From: a virus
DNA length: 40,790 nucleotides
Virus record (IMG/VR): IMGVR_UViG_3300030328_002071
Coordinates: 1 to 40,790 of that record
Direction: 5' to 3' (one strand)
The notes beneath the pieces are model-generated. The model was not told where the DNA came from. It saw only the letters and a program-made list of their open reading frames with translations, and searched no databases. Positions within the stretch are counted from its first letter, which is position 1, and each line of letters opens with the position of its first letter. Positions 24,685 to 35,713 of the stretch are shown here, in pieces. The position numbers and the translations under genes were made by a program.

Positions 24685-25571
24685 TTAAAAGAAATAGCGT
24701 CAAAAGAATGAGATTTGGTAAAGGTGGTAGTGCTGCTCCTACAGAGACTACTGTTACTAATACAAATATACCTGTAGAGGTAATGCCACAATTTAAAGGT
24801 TTGTTAGCTCGTTCAGAATTTGAAAGTAATCAACCTTATCTTCCTTATCCTCAAGCACGATTAGCAGGTTTTTCTCCTGCTGAAAGAATGGCACAAAGAG
24901 GGTTTGGCTCTATGGCTATGTATGGTTCTCCTATGGAAACTAGAATGGCATCACAAGGTTTAGCTAATTTACCTACTTCAATGACATCAAAAATATCAGA
25001 TGCTTATATGTCTCCGTATTTTTCACAAGCATTAGACCCAACTAAAAATGAAGCTATAAGACAATCTTCTTTACAAGCTCGTGGTATTAGAGACCAAGCA
25101 GCTAGTGCAGGTGGTTTAGGTGGTTATAGAGAAGCTATAATGCAATCTAATAGACAAAGAGACTTAAATAGACAACTAACTGATATAGAAAAAGTAGGTA
25201 GACAAGATGCATTTACGGATGCTTCAAGACGATTTGACGCTGATAGACAAGCAAGAATGGCACAAATTCAAGGTCTTGCAGGATTAGGTGCACAAAGACA
25301 AGAAGGTGCAACAGGTAGATTAAGAAATCTACAAAATATTGGTGAACAACAAAGAGCATTACAACAAGCTAGTATGGATATCGGTTATCAAGACTTCTTG
25401 CGTCAACAAGGATACCCGCAACAGCAGCTTGGCTTCTATGAAAATATTCTTAAAGGCACTTATAGCAAACCAGATCAAACTGTTAGCACATTCAATCAAA
25501 GACCTGGCATCTTTGCAGGATTAGCAGGTCTTGGATTACAAGCCGCAGGATTAGGAAGGATGTTTAGCTAA
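24681..25571 (+). CDS. Internal virion / ejection protein, 296 aa
   Basis: A 296-residue protein. The basic N-terminus NSVKRMRFGKGG shares VKRMRF (residues 7-12) with the 950-aa internal protein. The middle is helical and rich in Gln, Arg and Ala (about 120-245; QAASAGGLGGYREAIMQSNR, RLRNLQNIGEQQRALQQASM). The C-terminus is Gly/Ala-rich and hydrophobic (GIFAGLAGLGLQAAGLGRMF). This order (polar Gln-rich helical body, Gly-rich amphipathic end) is common in podovirus ejection proteins of the gp14 type, which enter the host envelope. The stop overlaps the next start (TAATG). Confidence 0.65.
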   Translation: MIKRNSVKRMRFGKGGSAAPTETTVTNTNIPVEVMPQFKGLLARSEFESNQPYLPYPQARLAGFSPAERMAQRGFGSMAMYGSPMETRMASQGLANLPTSMTSKISDAYMSPYFSQALDPTKNEAIRQSSLQARGIRDQAASAGGLGGYREAIMQSNRQRDLNRQLTDIEKVGRQDAFTDASRRFDADRQARMAQIQGLAGLGAQRQEGATGRLRNLQNIGEQQRALQQASMDIGYQDFLRQQGYPQQQLGFYENILKGTYSKPDQTVSTFNQRPGIFAGLAGLGLQAAGLGRMFS

Positions 25572-27046
25572 TGTTAGGTAAAAATATAATAGAGCTACAA
25601 GAAGAATTAACTTATATGCCAATGAATAAACTTGTTGAATTGGTTGGCAATCCTAATTCAGAATATGGTTCATTACCATTAATGGAAATTAAAAATAGAC
25701 AACAATTAGAGGGAAGCACAAAGCAAAGCCCTACAAGTACAGTAGCAGAAGATATTTTATCTACTGCTATGACCCCCGTTGGCAACAACTCTCCACAACC
25801 AGGTTCAACACAAGTTCCTAACGGGGGTATCTCAGATATACCTACACAAATGTTTGCTGAAGGAAGAAAAGTGAGAGTCCAACCACAATATCCAGAAATT
25901 AGAATAGATGAACCAACTCCAGAAGAATTAAGAAGAGCAAGAGAACTTTATCCTGATGCTGATGATGAAACTATATACGATGTTGCTGTTGGTAAAGATC
26001 AATGGGATGTAACAGGATATTCAGAAGGTGGTATTGCTGAACTGTTTAGAAGTAATAAAGTTGATGAAGAAGAACTTTTAAACCTTATTAGAAATTATCC
26101 TGAAGAATACAAAAGATTAAAAGAAGGTGAATTTGATTCAGGTATTGGAAGAGCTTTTCAAGATATGAACTATGTGCCTCGTATATTTGGTATAGAGCCA
26201 ACTGCTGATAAATACAGAAAAAAAATTATTAAAAAAATTGATCCTGTTAGAATGCTTGATAAAGAATATGGAAGAGGAGGAGATTTTTTTGATTCTGGTA
26301 GCTTAGAAGATTTTGAATTCTTTTCAGGTTTATCATCTGATGACTTTGATAAATTACAAAGACAAAAAGAATTATTAAAAAATATAGATAGAGAAAGTTT
26401 GCGTAGTGAAGGAATAGAAGCATTAGAAGCAGGTGATACTTCTTTCCTTGAAGGATTATTAGACCCAACTATGGGTGAAACAGGTTTAGAATCTTTAGGT
26501 GTAGAAAAAGTTGCAGAACAAAAAGCAATAGAAAAACAAGCAGAAATAGATCGTGGAAAAAATCTTTTAGTTGAAGCTGATTCTAAATCAGGAATTGAAG
26601 CATTAAGAGAACAATTAGGTTTACAATCAGCAGAAGATGCACAAAAAAATAAAGAAGCAATATTAATGTTAGGATTAGGTTCTGCAATTGGCGGAGCTAC
26701 AGATTTAAGCGATATTACTACTGGTATACCTTCTGTAGGTAAAGAAATAATGGATATGGATAGTGCTACAGCAAAAGAAAATCTAGCTCTTTATACAGCA
26801 ATGGCAAAAAATAAGGATTCAGAGCTTGATACAACACAAAAATTAACTAGAGTTGCTGATACTCTTGATAAAATGGATGCACAAGGAATAGCAACAGAAG
26901 ATAACCCTGATTACATGGCTTTACTTGCATATCAACAACAATTAATAACACAGTTATCATTAGGTAGTTATTTGGGAGCTTCCCAACCTACTTTAAAACT
27001 TAACCCATCATTCAATATACCTGATGTAAATGCAACTGGAGGTTAG
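25571..27046 (+). CDS. Internal virion protein, 491 aa
   Basis: A 491-residue mainly helical, acidic protein between the gp14-like gene and the giant gene, matching the T7 gp15 slot. The N-terminus (MLGKNIIELQEELTYMPMNK) is helical; a Pro/Ser/Gly-rich linker spans about 50-90; FAEGRKVRVQPQYPEIRIDE includes another EGR-type basic motif. The central part is charged helix (KLQRQKELLKNIDRES), then a Gly/Ala hydrophobic helix (AILMLGLGSAIGGATDLSDI) near 370-390 and a C-terminal helical repeat region. A role in the ejected core is inferred from order and composition only. Confidence 0.6.
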   Translation: MLGKNIIELQEELTYMPMNKLVELVGNPNSEYGSLPLMEIKNRQQLEGSTKQSPTSTVAEDILSTAMTPVGNNSPQPGSTQVPNGGISDIPTQMFAEGRKVRVQPQYPEIRIDEPTPEELRRARELYPDADDETIYDVAVGKDQWDVTGYSEGGIAELFRSNKVDEEELLNLIRNYPEEYKRLKEGEFDSGIGRAFQDMNYVPRIFGIEPTADKYRKKIIKKIDPVRMLDKEYGRGGDFFDSGSLEDFEFFSGLSSDDFDKLQRQKELLKNIDRESLRSEGIEALEAGDTSFLEGLLDPTMGETGLESLGVEKVAEQKAIEKQAEIDRGKNLLVEADSKSGIEALREQLGLQSAEDAQKNKEAILMLGLGSAIGGATDLSDITTGIPSVGKEIMDMDSATAKENLALYTAMAKNKDSELDTTQKLTRVADTLDKMDAQGIATEDNPDYMALLAYQQQLITQLSLGSYLGASQPTLKLNPSFNIPDVNATGG

Positions 27047-27048
27047 CC

Positions 27049-30000
27049 GTGCCTCAGATAAAACCCTTACCAGATGGAAGATTGGTAGAAATACCAGATA
27101 ATTTGACAGAAGGTCAATTACAATGGCTTGATCAAAATCTTTTTAATACACCCACTCAACAAGTTCCTGAAGCTCCTGAAGGGTGGAGTCCTATAGAATC
27201 ATTACAAGAAGTAGTTAAAGGCGTTCCTAGAGGGTTTGCATCAGGTTTCTTGTCATCAGCAGAAGGTATCGTTTCTTTATTTGATAGAGGAAATGATAGC
27301 CCTATAATTGATTCTATTCAAAATATGAAAAGAAGTTTAAGAGAAGACTCTTTCTTAGCTCCTGATGAAGGCATGGAAGATGCTTGGTCTACAAAGATTG
27401 GCGAAGGATTAGGTAGTTTTGCTACATTTGCTACACCAACTGCCTTAGTAAAAGGGTTAGGTCTTGCAGGAAAAGCAGCTAATTTAAGTGCTTTAGGTGC
27501 AGGTCTTGGTCTTGCAGGTACTTCAGGAGTATCTCAACAAGCTGATTTTATTCGTGCATCTAGAGCAAAAGGAATAGATGTTTCAACAAAAAGTGAAGTA
27601 TTAGGTGAACTTGCTGGTTTAGGTATTGGCTTTTCAGAAATGTTACCTATCTTTAATATGTTTAAAAGAATACCTGGGAAGAATCCAAAAATAGCTAAAG
27701 AAGTAAAAGAATTAGAAAAAGCTGCAGAACATAGTTTAATTAAAAATTTAAAAAGATATGGAAGAACAGGTGTTGAAGAAGCTATTCAAGAAACAGCAGC
27801 AGGTATAGGTCAAGAAGCAGTTGCTAAAGGTTTATATGACCCAAATATTCCTATTGGAGGAAGTGCATATGATGATGCTGTTGTTGGCGGTACTGTTGGT
27901 TTCTTAGGTAATATATTATTTGATGCTGTAATTCCTGGCAGACAAAGAAATGGTATGGATTATGCAGATAATGAACAAAAATTAAAAGACCAAGAATCTA
28001 GGCAAAATTTTATAGATACATCACCAGAAAAATTATCTTTCCAAATTGTTCCAAAAGCAGGACAAACAGAAAAAGAACTTACTTTTGATATAGTTGATAA
28101 AAATTCAGGCGTAGTTGTAGGAAATCAAAAAAAGAGAGAAGCCGCAGAAGCAGAATTAAGTAGATTACAGAACAATCAGAATGAAGCTATTTTAGCAAAA
28201 GAAATGAAATCTAATGCAAAAGAACAAGGAAGAGATGGAGACGCAACCTCTCAAACAGCTATCTTACAAGCTAACTCTGATTACTCCAGAAATATTAATA
28301 GAGGTGTAGTTTTATCTACTATATTTGCTAATTCAAAAAGCAATAAATCTAATAAAGATAATTGGGATAAACATATAAATAAAAAGTTTAAAGGTAAAAC
28401 AAAGAAAGACCAACAAAAAAGAGCTTATTATAAAGGTGCTAAACAATATTCTCCTGAACTACTTCTTAATGATAAGGTTATTACAAAAAAACAATATAAT
28501 GAAATCGTTAATGAAAAAGCAGAAGTTATTGCTAAAACTTCTGGAAATAAAACAAGTGCATCAGCTACTGCCATTAATAAAGAACTTAAAAGTAAAAATA
28601 TAGATGAGAAGGTTGGTCTTTCAGCTTCTGGCTCTAAGAATTTACAAAGTTATTTCTTTAATCTGACGGGTAAAAGATTTTGGAAACAAATGAGTCCTGA
28701 ACAAAAGAAATATGTTTTAGCAAGAATACAACAACTTCCCAAGTCTCCTGTTAAAAGAAAAATGGTTGATGTTACTGCAAGACAATATAAAGAAAATCAA
28801 TTCAATAATGTTATTAAAATTCAAGATGAATTGTATAAAAGAAACAACAATAATAAAGGATTTACTAAAAAAGAAATAAGTGCGATGGCAACAGGAAAAA
28901 CCAAGCCATTAACAAAAGAAGCAGAAAATCAATTAATTGATAGATTGATTGATAGTGGAAGAGTTACTAAAGAAAAAGGAAAATATGTTTTCTTTAAAAA
29001 TAGAGGAAAGAAAAATTCTATAGAAAATGAAAATCAATTCCAAAAATCTATGGCTCTTCAATCTCAATCTTATTATGAAACAGCTAATGAATTTAAAACA
29101 AGATTAGGAAAGTTAACTGATAATGATGGAAATAAATTATTAAATAATAAAGAAATAAATCAAATAGTTAGCAATGATAATGCACTTAAAAGAAAAATGC
29201 TTGGTTTAGGAGATGCTGAAATATTAGCACCACAAGCAACTTATGAACTTACTAATCCTGAAACTCAAGCTATAGGGGTAGATGCTGATACAGGTGTAAT
29301 TTCTAAACAAAGAAGAGCATTAAATGTAAGAGAAAGATTATCACAATATGGTCTTTCTGCTCCAGAGGGTATGTCTCCAAACAAAGTAAAAGACATGGAA
29401 AAAGTAGCACAGTTTACTAAAAATGAATTAGAAAAAAGAGGATTACCAGAATTAGCAGTATTATCAGGAACAATATTTTTAGACCCTAATGCTATAAGTG
29501 TTACTGATTTATCAAGGGCAAATGCCGCATATGTGAATGGTGTTCAAAATTTAATACTTAATTATGATAATTTGCTTAAAAAGTTTGATCCAAAAGATAG
29601 AAATAATTTAAGAAATATAAGCGATAGGGTTATTGCCAATAGAATTGGTCAAACAGTTAACCATGAAATATTCCATGCATTTAAAGATATGGGATTATAT
29701 ACACCAGATGAATGGGAAACATTAAAAAGATTTGTAAAAAATACTGTTAGTGCTGATCCTTTCTATAAAAAGAATGGATTAAAAATTAGATCAGAAGGTA
29801 AAGTTATAAAAACAATTGAAAACCCAACATATCTTCAAATTGCAAAAGCTGCTTATAGAGATGCATCTCCAGAGCTTCAATATGAAGAAGCTATGGCAGA
29901 AGCGTTTGGTTTCTTTACTAAAAATCCAAATAAATTTAGTGGAAAACCAAAAAATCTACTTACACAAGCATTAGATTTTGTTCTTGGTATATTTACAGGA

Positions 30001-33000
30001 TGGAATGCTTCTGGATTAAATGCAGGTGCTATTTTTGAATTATCAATGAGCGGTAATTTAGTTACTGATGAAAGATTAAATCAACAATTAGAAGAATTCT
30101 CAAAACAGGAAGTAAGAAATGTTTTAAAAGATGACGATGAAAGCAGAGTTAGAGAACAAAGAGTACCTCTTAATGAATCTGAACAGAAAGTATTAGATGC
30201 TTTACTTCCTATAATGGAAGATGCATCTAGTAATATGGGAGATTCTAGACAAAAATTTATACAAATATTAGAAGATGCAATGAATGATCCCGCAGTTGAA
30301 GTGTCAAGATTATATGTAGAAAGTCAAAGATTAAGAGATATAGCAAATGCATTTGCAGGAACTTTAAGAGTAAAACCAAGAAGTAATTATATAAGAAAAA
30401 GAATAAATGAAGAATCTATAGATAGGCAAAGAGCTAATTTTGATAAAAGACAAGCAGATAAAAGAAATACTAGAAAACCTAGAGTTATAGGAAGACCTCA
30501 ATATCAAGTAAGAGAAGGAGTTGATAGAGATGCTGAATCTACACCAGAAGGAAGAAGTTCATTATCTCCAGAAGAAATAGCAAATAGAGAAAGAGCTCTT
30601 CGTAATTATCAACAAATGAAAGAACAAAGAGCAATTCCTGATACTGGTAGTTTTGATTTATTAGATAATGGAATGCCTTATAGTGAAGCACCTTATGAGT
30701 TTGAAATATCTTTTGCTGGATTAACTTCTGAAGAAATAGATAATCTTACTCTTGATGACTTTAACCAAATAGCAAAAAGAGTCAGAGATATAACAGGTGA
30801 AACAAATTTTAAATTTAGTGAAACATATGAAACTAAAGATAAAAATAAAAATATTATAAAAGAAAAATCATTTAGAACATATGGTGAATTAAAACAAGCA
30901 ATTCAAGAAAGTATTAATTCTGGAGTTAATATGAATTGGTACTTAGATATAGGAAGAGAAGCTGAAAAAATAGTAGGTCAAGAAAATATGCTTGAATTTT
31001 CAGTTTTATGGGCAATTACATCTTCTTCAACAACACCTGAAACAAACTTTAGAAATGCAATACAAATTATGGCATTAGCTCGTGGAATTGATCCTGAAAC
31101 TGGTAAAAAAATTAATAAAAATATAAAAGAAGACAGTAAATCTTTTAGAAAAAATGTACTTAATCGTAGAGGTAAAAAATCTATTGCTAAATCAGGGGTA
31201 AATTTTTCTGATTTTATACCTACTGCTTCAGAAAATACTGTAGATGAAATTATAAAATTTTATGAAGATGGCAGTTGGAAACCAAAAGGTGAAACTGCAA
31301 TTAAAACACCGATGTATGGATTAACAACAATGATGTTAAAAGATGGTGAGTATATGCCATTTATGGTTGCTGATAGATGGATGTACAGAATTTTAGGTAT
31401 TGATGGAGCTATTTCTAAAAGAAAACCAAGTCGTTCTGAAATGACATATGCACAATGGATGATAGCTGAGTTAAGTAATAATGAAATGTTTAATTTTAAT
31501 GATAAACCATATTCATTGAATCCTTCACAAATACAAGCATTATTGTGGTTTAATATTAGAGATAATTCTAAACAACCAAAATTATCAGAAGGTACAGTTG
31601 ATTCAATTATGAAAAAATCAGAAGATTTAGTTAGTGCTATTAATTTTGCAAAAAAAGATAAATCATGGATTGAAGACATTTCTTTTATTAATAAAGATAA
31701 TTATGATTTAAGTGCAAATGAACTCATTGCATTTCAAGGTAGAGGTAATTATGGAACATCTCAAATACCTAGAGTATTAGAAAATAAAAAAAAGTTAGCA
31801 TCAAAACTATTAATTGAAGTAAATCCTGGTGTAGAGCGTGGTTATGGAAAAATTTATAATAAAGATGGTAATTTAGATATTTTAACAATAGATGAAGTAA
31901 TTGATTTAACTGACAGAGTTTACAATGAAATAACAGATAATAATGGTAAAATAATTTTATTAAAAGAATTAGGAATAGCTCATAATGTTACAAGATCATA
32001 TGGTGCTTATGATGGCTTAACAAACCCTAATTTTGTTATTGATTTATTAGGTCAGGATATTAGTTCAGCTAGAGTACAAGCAATAGCTAAAATATTAGGT
32101 GATGCTTTAATGCAAGATGCAGTTGTAACAAGTCAATTAGATTATGATAATGGAGATATTGGTAATGTTATGCTTAGTAAAAAAGGAGATTTTACTGTAG
32201 ATGAAATTATAGCTATTGATGAAGCAATAAATGAAGAAGGAGGAGCTCCAAATTATTACAATCCAAATAATATTGAATCTAATATGCCTACAGGGTTAAC
32301 AGCAAAATATAATGGTAACCAAATATTAATTGTAGATGAACAATATCATAGAGATAATGGAAGATTTAAAGAAGTATCAGATGAAATAAAAATAGAAAGA
32401 CATAAACAATTTGTTGAATTTTTACAAAATAAAATATCACAAATTGACGCATTGTCTGATGTAGAGTATGATTATGTTTCTACAAAAGGAACTTATATAA
32501 GAGGATTAGATAAAGAAAATGGGTATCAAGGAGGAATTGAAGAAGCAGGGATATCGAGTAGCACCGAAGAATCATCCAATTTACAACTTGAAGCCCTCAA
32601 TAAACTTTACATCCCTGCGTGGAAAGCATTTAAAGGATTCCTCGCAGAAAAAAGATTAACAGCAGATAACAATACAGCACCTTATGAGTCCACCGAATAT
32701 ACTGCCTTAGAAAAAGCATTAACGCCTAATGAAGTTAAAATGCAGAAGGTTGTAGATACACTAGAATTTATGAATGACAATCTTGCAGGGGATATGATTC
32801 CTATATTTGATTTAGGAAACAGTTCTCCTTTAGCTCAAGAAGCTGCTTATGATTGGATTACAAGTGAAGATAAAGAAGGAATTGATCCTCTTGGTTTAGA
32901 TACTGATCCTAGAATTAGAGAACAAAGAGGTAAAAAGGGAGAAATAGATTTTGGAGATAAATTATGGAAAGAAAAAGCCGAAAACTTACCAATTGGTCAA

Positions 33001-35712
33001 CAAGTATTACAAGGATTAACAGGATTTCATAAAACATTTAGATTAAATTATTTAGATAGAATGGAAGCTATAGAAAGATCAAGTGTTGGATGGGTTGATA
33101 AATTAAATATGGGTATGTCTGCAGCTTATTCAGCTATTGGAGCCGCAAGATTAGGCGAAAGAATAAAAGGAATGATGCAACAAGCATTAACAGAAGGCGG
33201 TGTCATTTATTATACAACTGGAACAGCTTTAGAAGGTGGAACTAAAGTAGTTCAAAAAACATTTACAGATAGAAATGGAAATACTCAACAAGTACATTTG
33301 TTAAGAGCGTTTACAGAAATCAGCAGTAAAGAAAATCAAAAATTATTTCAAAAGTATGGCGTTGCCAAAAGAATACAGGGTTTAACAAGCGAAGAAAGAA
33401 AAAACAGTATTTTTCTTAAAAGATTAAAAAAAGAAGATTCAAAACTTTATAAAGATATTATGGAAAATCAAGGTGTTGATGCCTTTATTGAAAATATTGA
33501 AAGAACACAACCAAATGTAGCAGATGCATGGGAACAATTTCAACAATGGAATGATGCTGTAATAGAATATGCAAGAGATGCAGGTGTTTTAAATGATAAT
33601 GTGGCAGAAATTTGGCGTGAAAATGCTAATTATTTTCCATTCTATAGAGAATTTGACAATATAGATGAGAGTGTTGTCAGTTTCTTTGGGGAAGATATGA
33701 ATGGTACAGATTATAATAAAGATGGAATAATAGAACCTTTATCTGATTCAGTTCTTACTAGAAAATTAGATGAAAATATTCCTCTTAAAAATTTAGAAGC
33801 ACCTTTTTCTGCAATAACAAGAAATAGTTTAGCTATTATGCAGGTTAGTGCAAAAAATATTACAAGACAAAGATTAGCTAGAGAACAATTGGCTTTATTT
33901 GGAGATGATCCTAATTCAGGCGTAAGAATGCTTTCTCCTGACGAAATAAAAAGAATTAGTCAATCTGAATATGATTCAGTATTTATGTATAAAGTTAATG
34001 GAGAAAAGAAATATTTAGCAGTTGAAGACCCTCACATAATAAAAGCTATAGAAAGTTTTAGTTCAGACCAAACACTTACAGGAGTTTTAAAATGGATTGG
34101 AGTTCCTTCAAATGTATTAAGAGAAATGGTTACAAGAGACCCTGGCTTTATGTTGGTTAACCTTATGCGTGATACTTTATCTGTATATGCAACATCAGGT
34201 GCTAATTTTACACCTATTATTGATAGCATTAAAGGATGGGTAGACCCATTAGAAAACATTAATAAATATGGTTTGGTAAGTGGTTATGATTTATCTAATG
34301 ATAAATATGAAATAACTAAGTTTGTTGATAGAGAATTAACAAAAGCTCAAAGAGATAAAGAAAGTGGCGGAAGAAATTTAAAAGATTTCTTTAGCCCTAC
34401 AGGATTATGGGAAAGACTTGGAAATTGGACAACACGATCAGATGCCTCTACCAGACAAGCTGTTTATAAAAAAGTAAAAGAAGCAACAGGAGATGAGTTT
34501 GAGGCGGCTTATCAGGCATTAGAGGTTATTAACTTTAATAGAAGAGGTGCAAGTCAGGTAGCTAGAGTTGTTACAACAGGTATTCCATTCTTAAATGCTA
34601 GAATGCAAGGTCTTGATGTATTATGGCGTTCTGCAGCTACAAATATTAATGTTTTAAGAGGAAAAGGACAGGGAGTAAGAAGATATGGAGCTTATCAATC
34701 ACTCTACGGAACAGAAAATGATGTAATGGATACAAGAAGAATTGGAAGAAGTTTCTTTATGCGTATAGGCGTATTAAGTGCAATGTCTGCTTTATATTGG
34801 TTATTAGTAAGTGATGATGAAGAATATAAAAATCTAAAAAGAGAAGTAAGAGATGATAATTTTGTTATTCCTATAACAAAAGATTATGCGTTTAAATATC
34901 CTATTGCTTTTGAGGTAGGTGTTCTTACAAAAGTTATTCCAGAAAGAATGATGGATTTAATGTTTGGAGATGCCACAACTATGGAAACAAAACAATCTTT
35001 AATGAGACAAGTAAGTCAAACATTTAAAGTTGACCCAATGGCATGGCAAATATTTGCTCCACTTTATGAAGCTGCTGTTAATAAAAATAAATACACAGGA
35101 AGACCTATTGTTGGTTATTATCAAGAAGGTTTAGACCCTTCAGCTCAATATGAAGATTATACAAATGAATTAGCAAGATGGGTTGGAAATACTATAAATG
35201 TTTCTCCAATGAAAATTGACCATATAATGAAAGGATATCTTGGAACTATAGGTGGTTATGGATTAATGGCGACTGATAAAATGGCTCGTGTAGCTTCTGG
35301 AAGAAATCAATCTCCTTTTGGTATGGATCAAACTCCTGTTTTAAGAAGAGTATTTTTGGATCAAAAAACTTCTAGGGGATTACAACAGAGATACTATGAG
35401 TTAAAAGATGTTGTAGATAGTGTAATTAATACTGAAAGAAATCTAAGAAAAAATAAAAGAGATTTCCAAGCAGCTAAAATATTTAGATATAACAATCAAG
35501 ATATATGGAGCATTAAAAATGAAATGAATGCTATTACTCGATATATGACTAGATTTAGAAAGAAAAGAAATAGAATTTTAACCGATGAAACAATACCTTA
35601 TTCTGAAAGAAAAAGAAGAATATTAGAGTTAGAGGCAGACAGAGATAGAAGACTCATGGTAATACCTCTTTTACAAGAAAGAGCTAATCATTTCAAATGG
35701 ATAGGAGACTAA
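27049..35712 (+). CDS. Giant polyvalent ejection protein with zincin motif, 2887 aa
   Basis: The largest gene, in the T7 gp16 slot. It starts with GTG, supported by GGAGG 6 bases upstream. Residues 5-26 hold PLPDGRLVEIPDNLTEGQLQ. Residues 115-175 are Gly/Ala-rich (GLGLAGKAANLSALGAGLGL). Residues 340-830 are Lys/Asn-rich and helical. A zincin-type site is H872-E-I-F-H876 with a likely third ligand E951 in EEAMAEAFG. Around 1290-1330 lies NWYLDIGREAEKIVG, then LWAITSSSTTPETNFRNAIQ, a conserved-looking domain. Another follows near 1650 (RSYGAYDGLTNPNFVIDLLG). The last 900 residues are helical and resemble C-terminal domains of large phage polyvalent proteins, with a hydrophobic segment near 2570-2590 (LSAMSALYWLLVS). 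It is probably ejected into the host. Confidence 0.75.
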   Translation: MPQIKPLPDGRLVEIPDNLTEGQLQWLDQNLFNTPTQQVPEAPEGWSPIESLQEVVKGVPRGFASGFLSSAEGIVSLFDRGNDSPIIDSIQNMKRSLREDSFLAPDEGMEDAWSTKIGEGLGSFATFATPTALVKGLGLAGKAANLSALGAGLGLAGTSGVSQQADFIRASRAKGIDVSTKSEVLGELAGLGIGFSEMLPIFNMFKRIPGKNPKIAKEVKELEKAAEHSLIKNLKRYGRTGVEEAIQETAAGIGQEAVAKGLYDPNIPIGGSAYDDAVVGGTVGFLGNILFDAVIPGRQRNGMDYADNEQKLKDQESRQNFIDTSPEKLSFQIVPKAGQTEKELTFDIVDKNSGVVVGNQKKREAAEAELSRLQNNQNEAILAKEMKSNAKEQGRDGDATSQTAILQANSDYSRNINRGVVLSTIFANSKSNKSNKDNWDKHINKKFKGKTKKDQQKRAYYKGAKQYSPELLLNDKVITKKQYNEIVNEKAEVIAKTSGNKTSASATAINKELKSKNIDEKVGLSASGSKNLQSYFFNLTGKRFWKQMSPEQKKYVLARIQQLPKSPVKRKMVDVTARQYKENQFNNVIKIQDELYKRNNNNKGFTKKEISAMATGKTKPLTKEAENQLIDRLIDSGRVTKEKGKYVFFKNRGKKNSIENENQFQKSMALQSQSYYETANEFKTRLGKLTDNDGNKLLNNKEINQIVSNDNALKRKMLGLGDAEILAPQATYELTNPETQAIGVDADTGVISKQRRALNVRERLSQYGLSAPEGMSPNKVKDMEKVAQFTKNELEKRGLPELAVLSGTIFLDPNAISVTDLSRANAAYVNGVQNLILNYDNLLKKFDPKDRNNLRNISDRVIANRIGQTVNHEIFHAFKDMGLYTPDEWETLKRFVKNTVSADPFYKKNGLKIRSEGKVIKTIENPTYLQIAKAAYRDASPELQYEEAMAEAFGFFTKNPNKFSGKPKNLLTQALDFVLGIFTGWNASGLNAGAIFELSMSGNLVTDERLNQQLEEFSKQEVRNVLKDDDESRVREQRVPLNESEQKVLDALLPIMEDASSNMGDSRQKFIQILEDAMNDPAVEVSRLYVESQRLRDIANAFAGTLRVKPRSNYIRKRINEESIDRQRANFDKRQADKRNTRKPRVIGRPQYQVREGVDRDAESTPEGRSSLSPEEIANRERALRNYQQMKEQRAIPDTGSFDLLDNGMPYSEAPYEFEISFAGLTSEEIDNLTLDDFNQIAKRVRDITGETNFKFSETYETKDKNKNIIKEKSFRTYGELKQAIQESINSGVNMNWYLDIGREAEKIVGQENMLEFSVLWAITSSSTTPETNFRNAIQIMALARGIDPETGKKINKNIKEDSKSFRKNVLNRRGKKSIAKSGVNFSDFIPTASENTVDEIIKFYEDGSWKPKGETAIKTPMYGLTTMMLKDGEYMPFMVADRWMYRILGIDGAISKRKPSRSEMTYAQWMIAELSNNEMFNFNDKPYSLNPSQIQALLWFNIRDNSKQPKLSEGTVDSIMKKSEDLVSAINFAKKDKSWIEDISFINKDNYDLSANELIAFQGRGNYGTSQIPRVLENKKKLASKLLIEVNPGVERGYGKIYNKDGNLDILTIDEVIDLTDRVYNEITDNNGKIILLKELGIAHNVTRSYGAYDGLTNPNFVIDLLGQDISSARVQAIAKILGDALMQDAVVTSQLDYDNGDIGNVMLSKKGDFTVDEIIAIDEAINEEGGAPNYYNPNNIESNMPTGLTAKYNGNQILIVDEQYHRDNGRFKEVSDEIKIERHKQFVEFLQNKISQIDALSDVEYDYVSTKGTYIRGLDKENGYQGGIEEAGISSSTEESSNLQLEALNKLYIPAWKAFKGFLAEKRLTADNNTAPYESTEYTALEKALTPNEVKMQKVVDTLEFMNDNLAGDMIPIFDLGNSSPLAQEAAYDWITSEDKEGIDPLGLDTDPRIREQRGKKGEIDFGDKLWKEKAENLPIGQQVLQGLTGFHKTFRLNYLDRMEAIERSSVGWVDKLNMGMSAAYSAIGAARLGERIKGMMQQALTEGGVIYYTTGTALEGGTKVVQKTFTDRNGNTQQVHLLRAFTEISSKENQKLFQKYGVAKRIQGLTSEERKNSIFLKRLKKEDSKLYKDIMENQGVDAFIENIERTQPNVADAWEQFQQWNDAVIEYARDAGVLNDNVAEIWRENANYFPFYREFDNIDESVVSFFGEDMNGTDYNKDGIIEPLSDSVLTRKLDENIPLKNLEAPFSAITRNSLAIMQVSAKNITRQRLAREQLALFGDDPNSGVRMLSPDEIKRISQSEYDSVFMYKVNGEKKYLAVEDPHIIKAIESFSSDQTLTGVLKWIGVPSNVLREMVTRDPGFMLVNLMRDTLSVYATSGANFTPIIDSIKGWVDPLENINKYGLVSGYDLSNDKYEITKFVDRELTKAQRDKESGGRNLKDFFSPTGLWERLGNWTTRSDASTRQAVYKKVKEATGDEFEAAYQALEVINFNRRGASQVARVVTTGIPFLNARMQGLDVLWRSAATNINVLRGKGQGVRRYGAYQSLYGTENDVMDTRRIGRSFFMRIGVLSAMSALYWLLVSDDEEYKNLKREVRDDNFVIPITKDYAFKYPIAFEVGVLTKVIPERMMDLMFGDATTMETKQSLMRQVSQTFKVDPMAWQIFAPLYEAAVNKNKYTGRPIVGYYQEGLDPSAQYEDYTNELARWVGNTINVSPMKIDHIMKGYLGTIGGYGLMATDKMARVASGRNQSPFGMDQTPVLRRVFLDQKTSRGLQQRYYELKDVVDSVINTERNLRKNKRDFQAAKIFRYNNQDIWSIKNEMNAITRYMTRFRKKRNRILTDETIPYSERKRRILELEADRDRRLMVIPLLQERANHFKWIGD

Positions 35713-35713
35713 T

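Noticed and set aside
31260-31679. Leftward 139-aa ORF
   Set aside because: It lies fully within the giant ejection protein gene, which has consistent coding character; no ribosome site.
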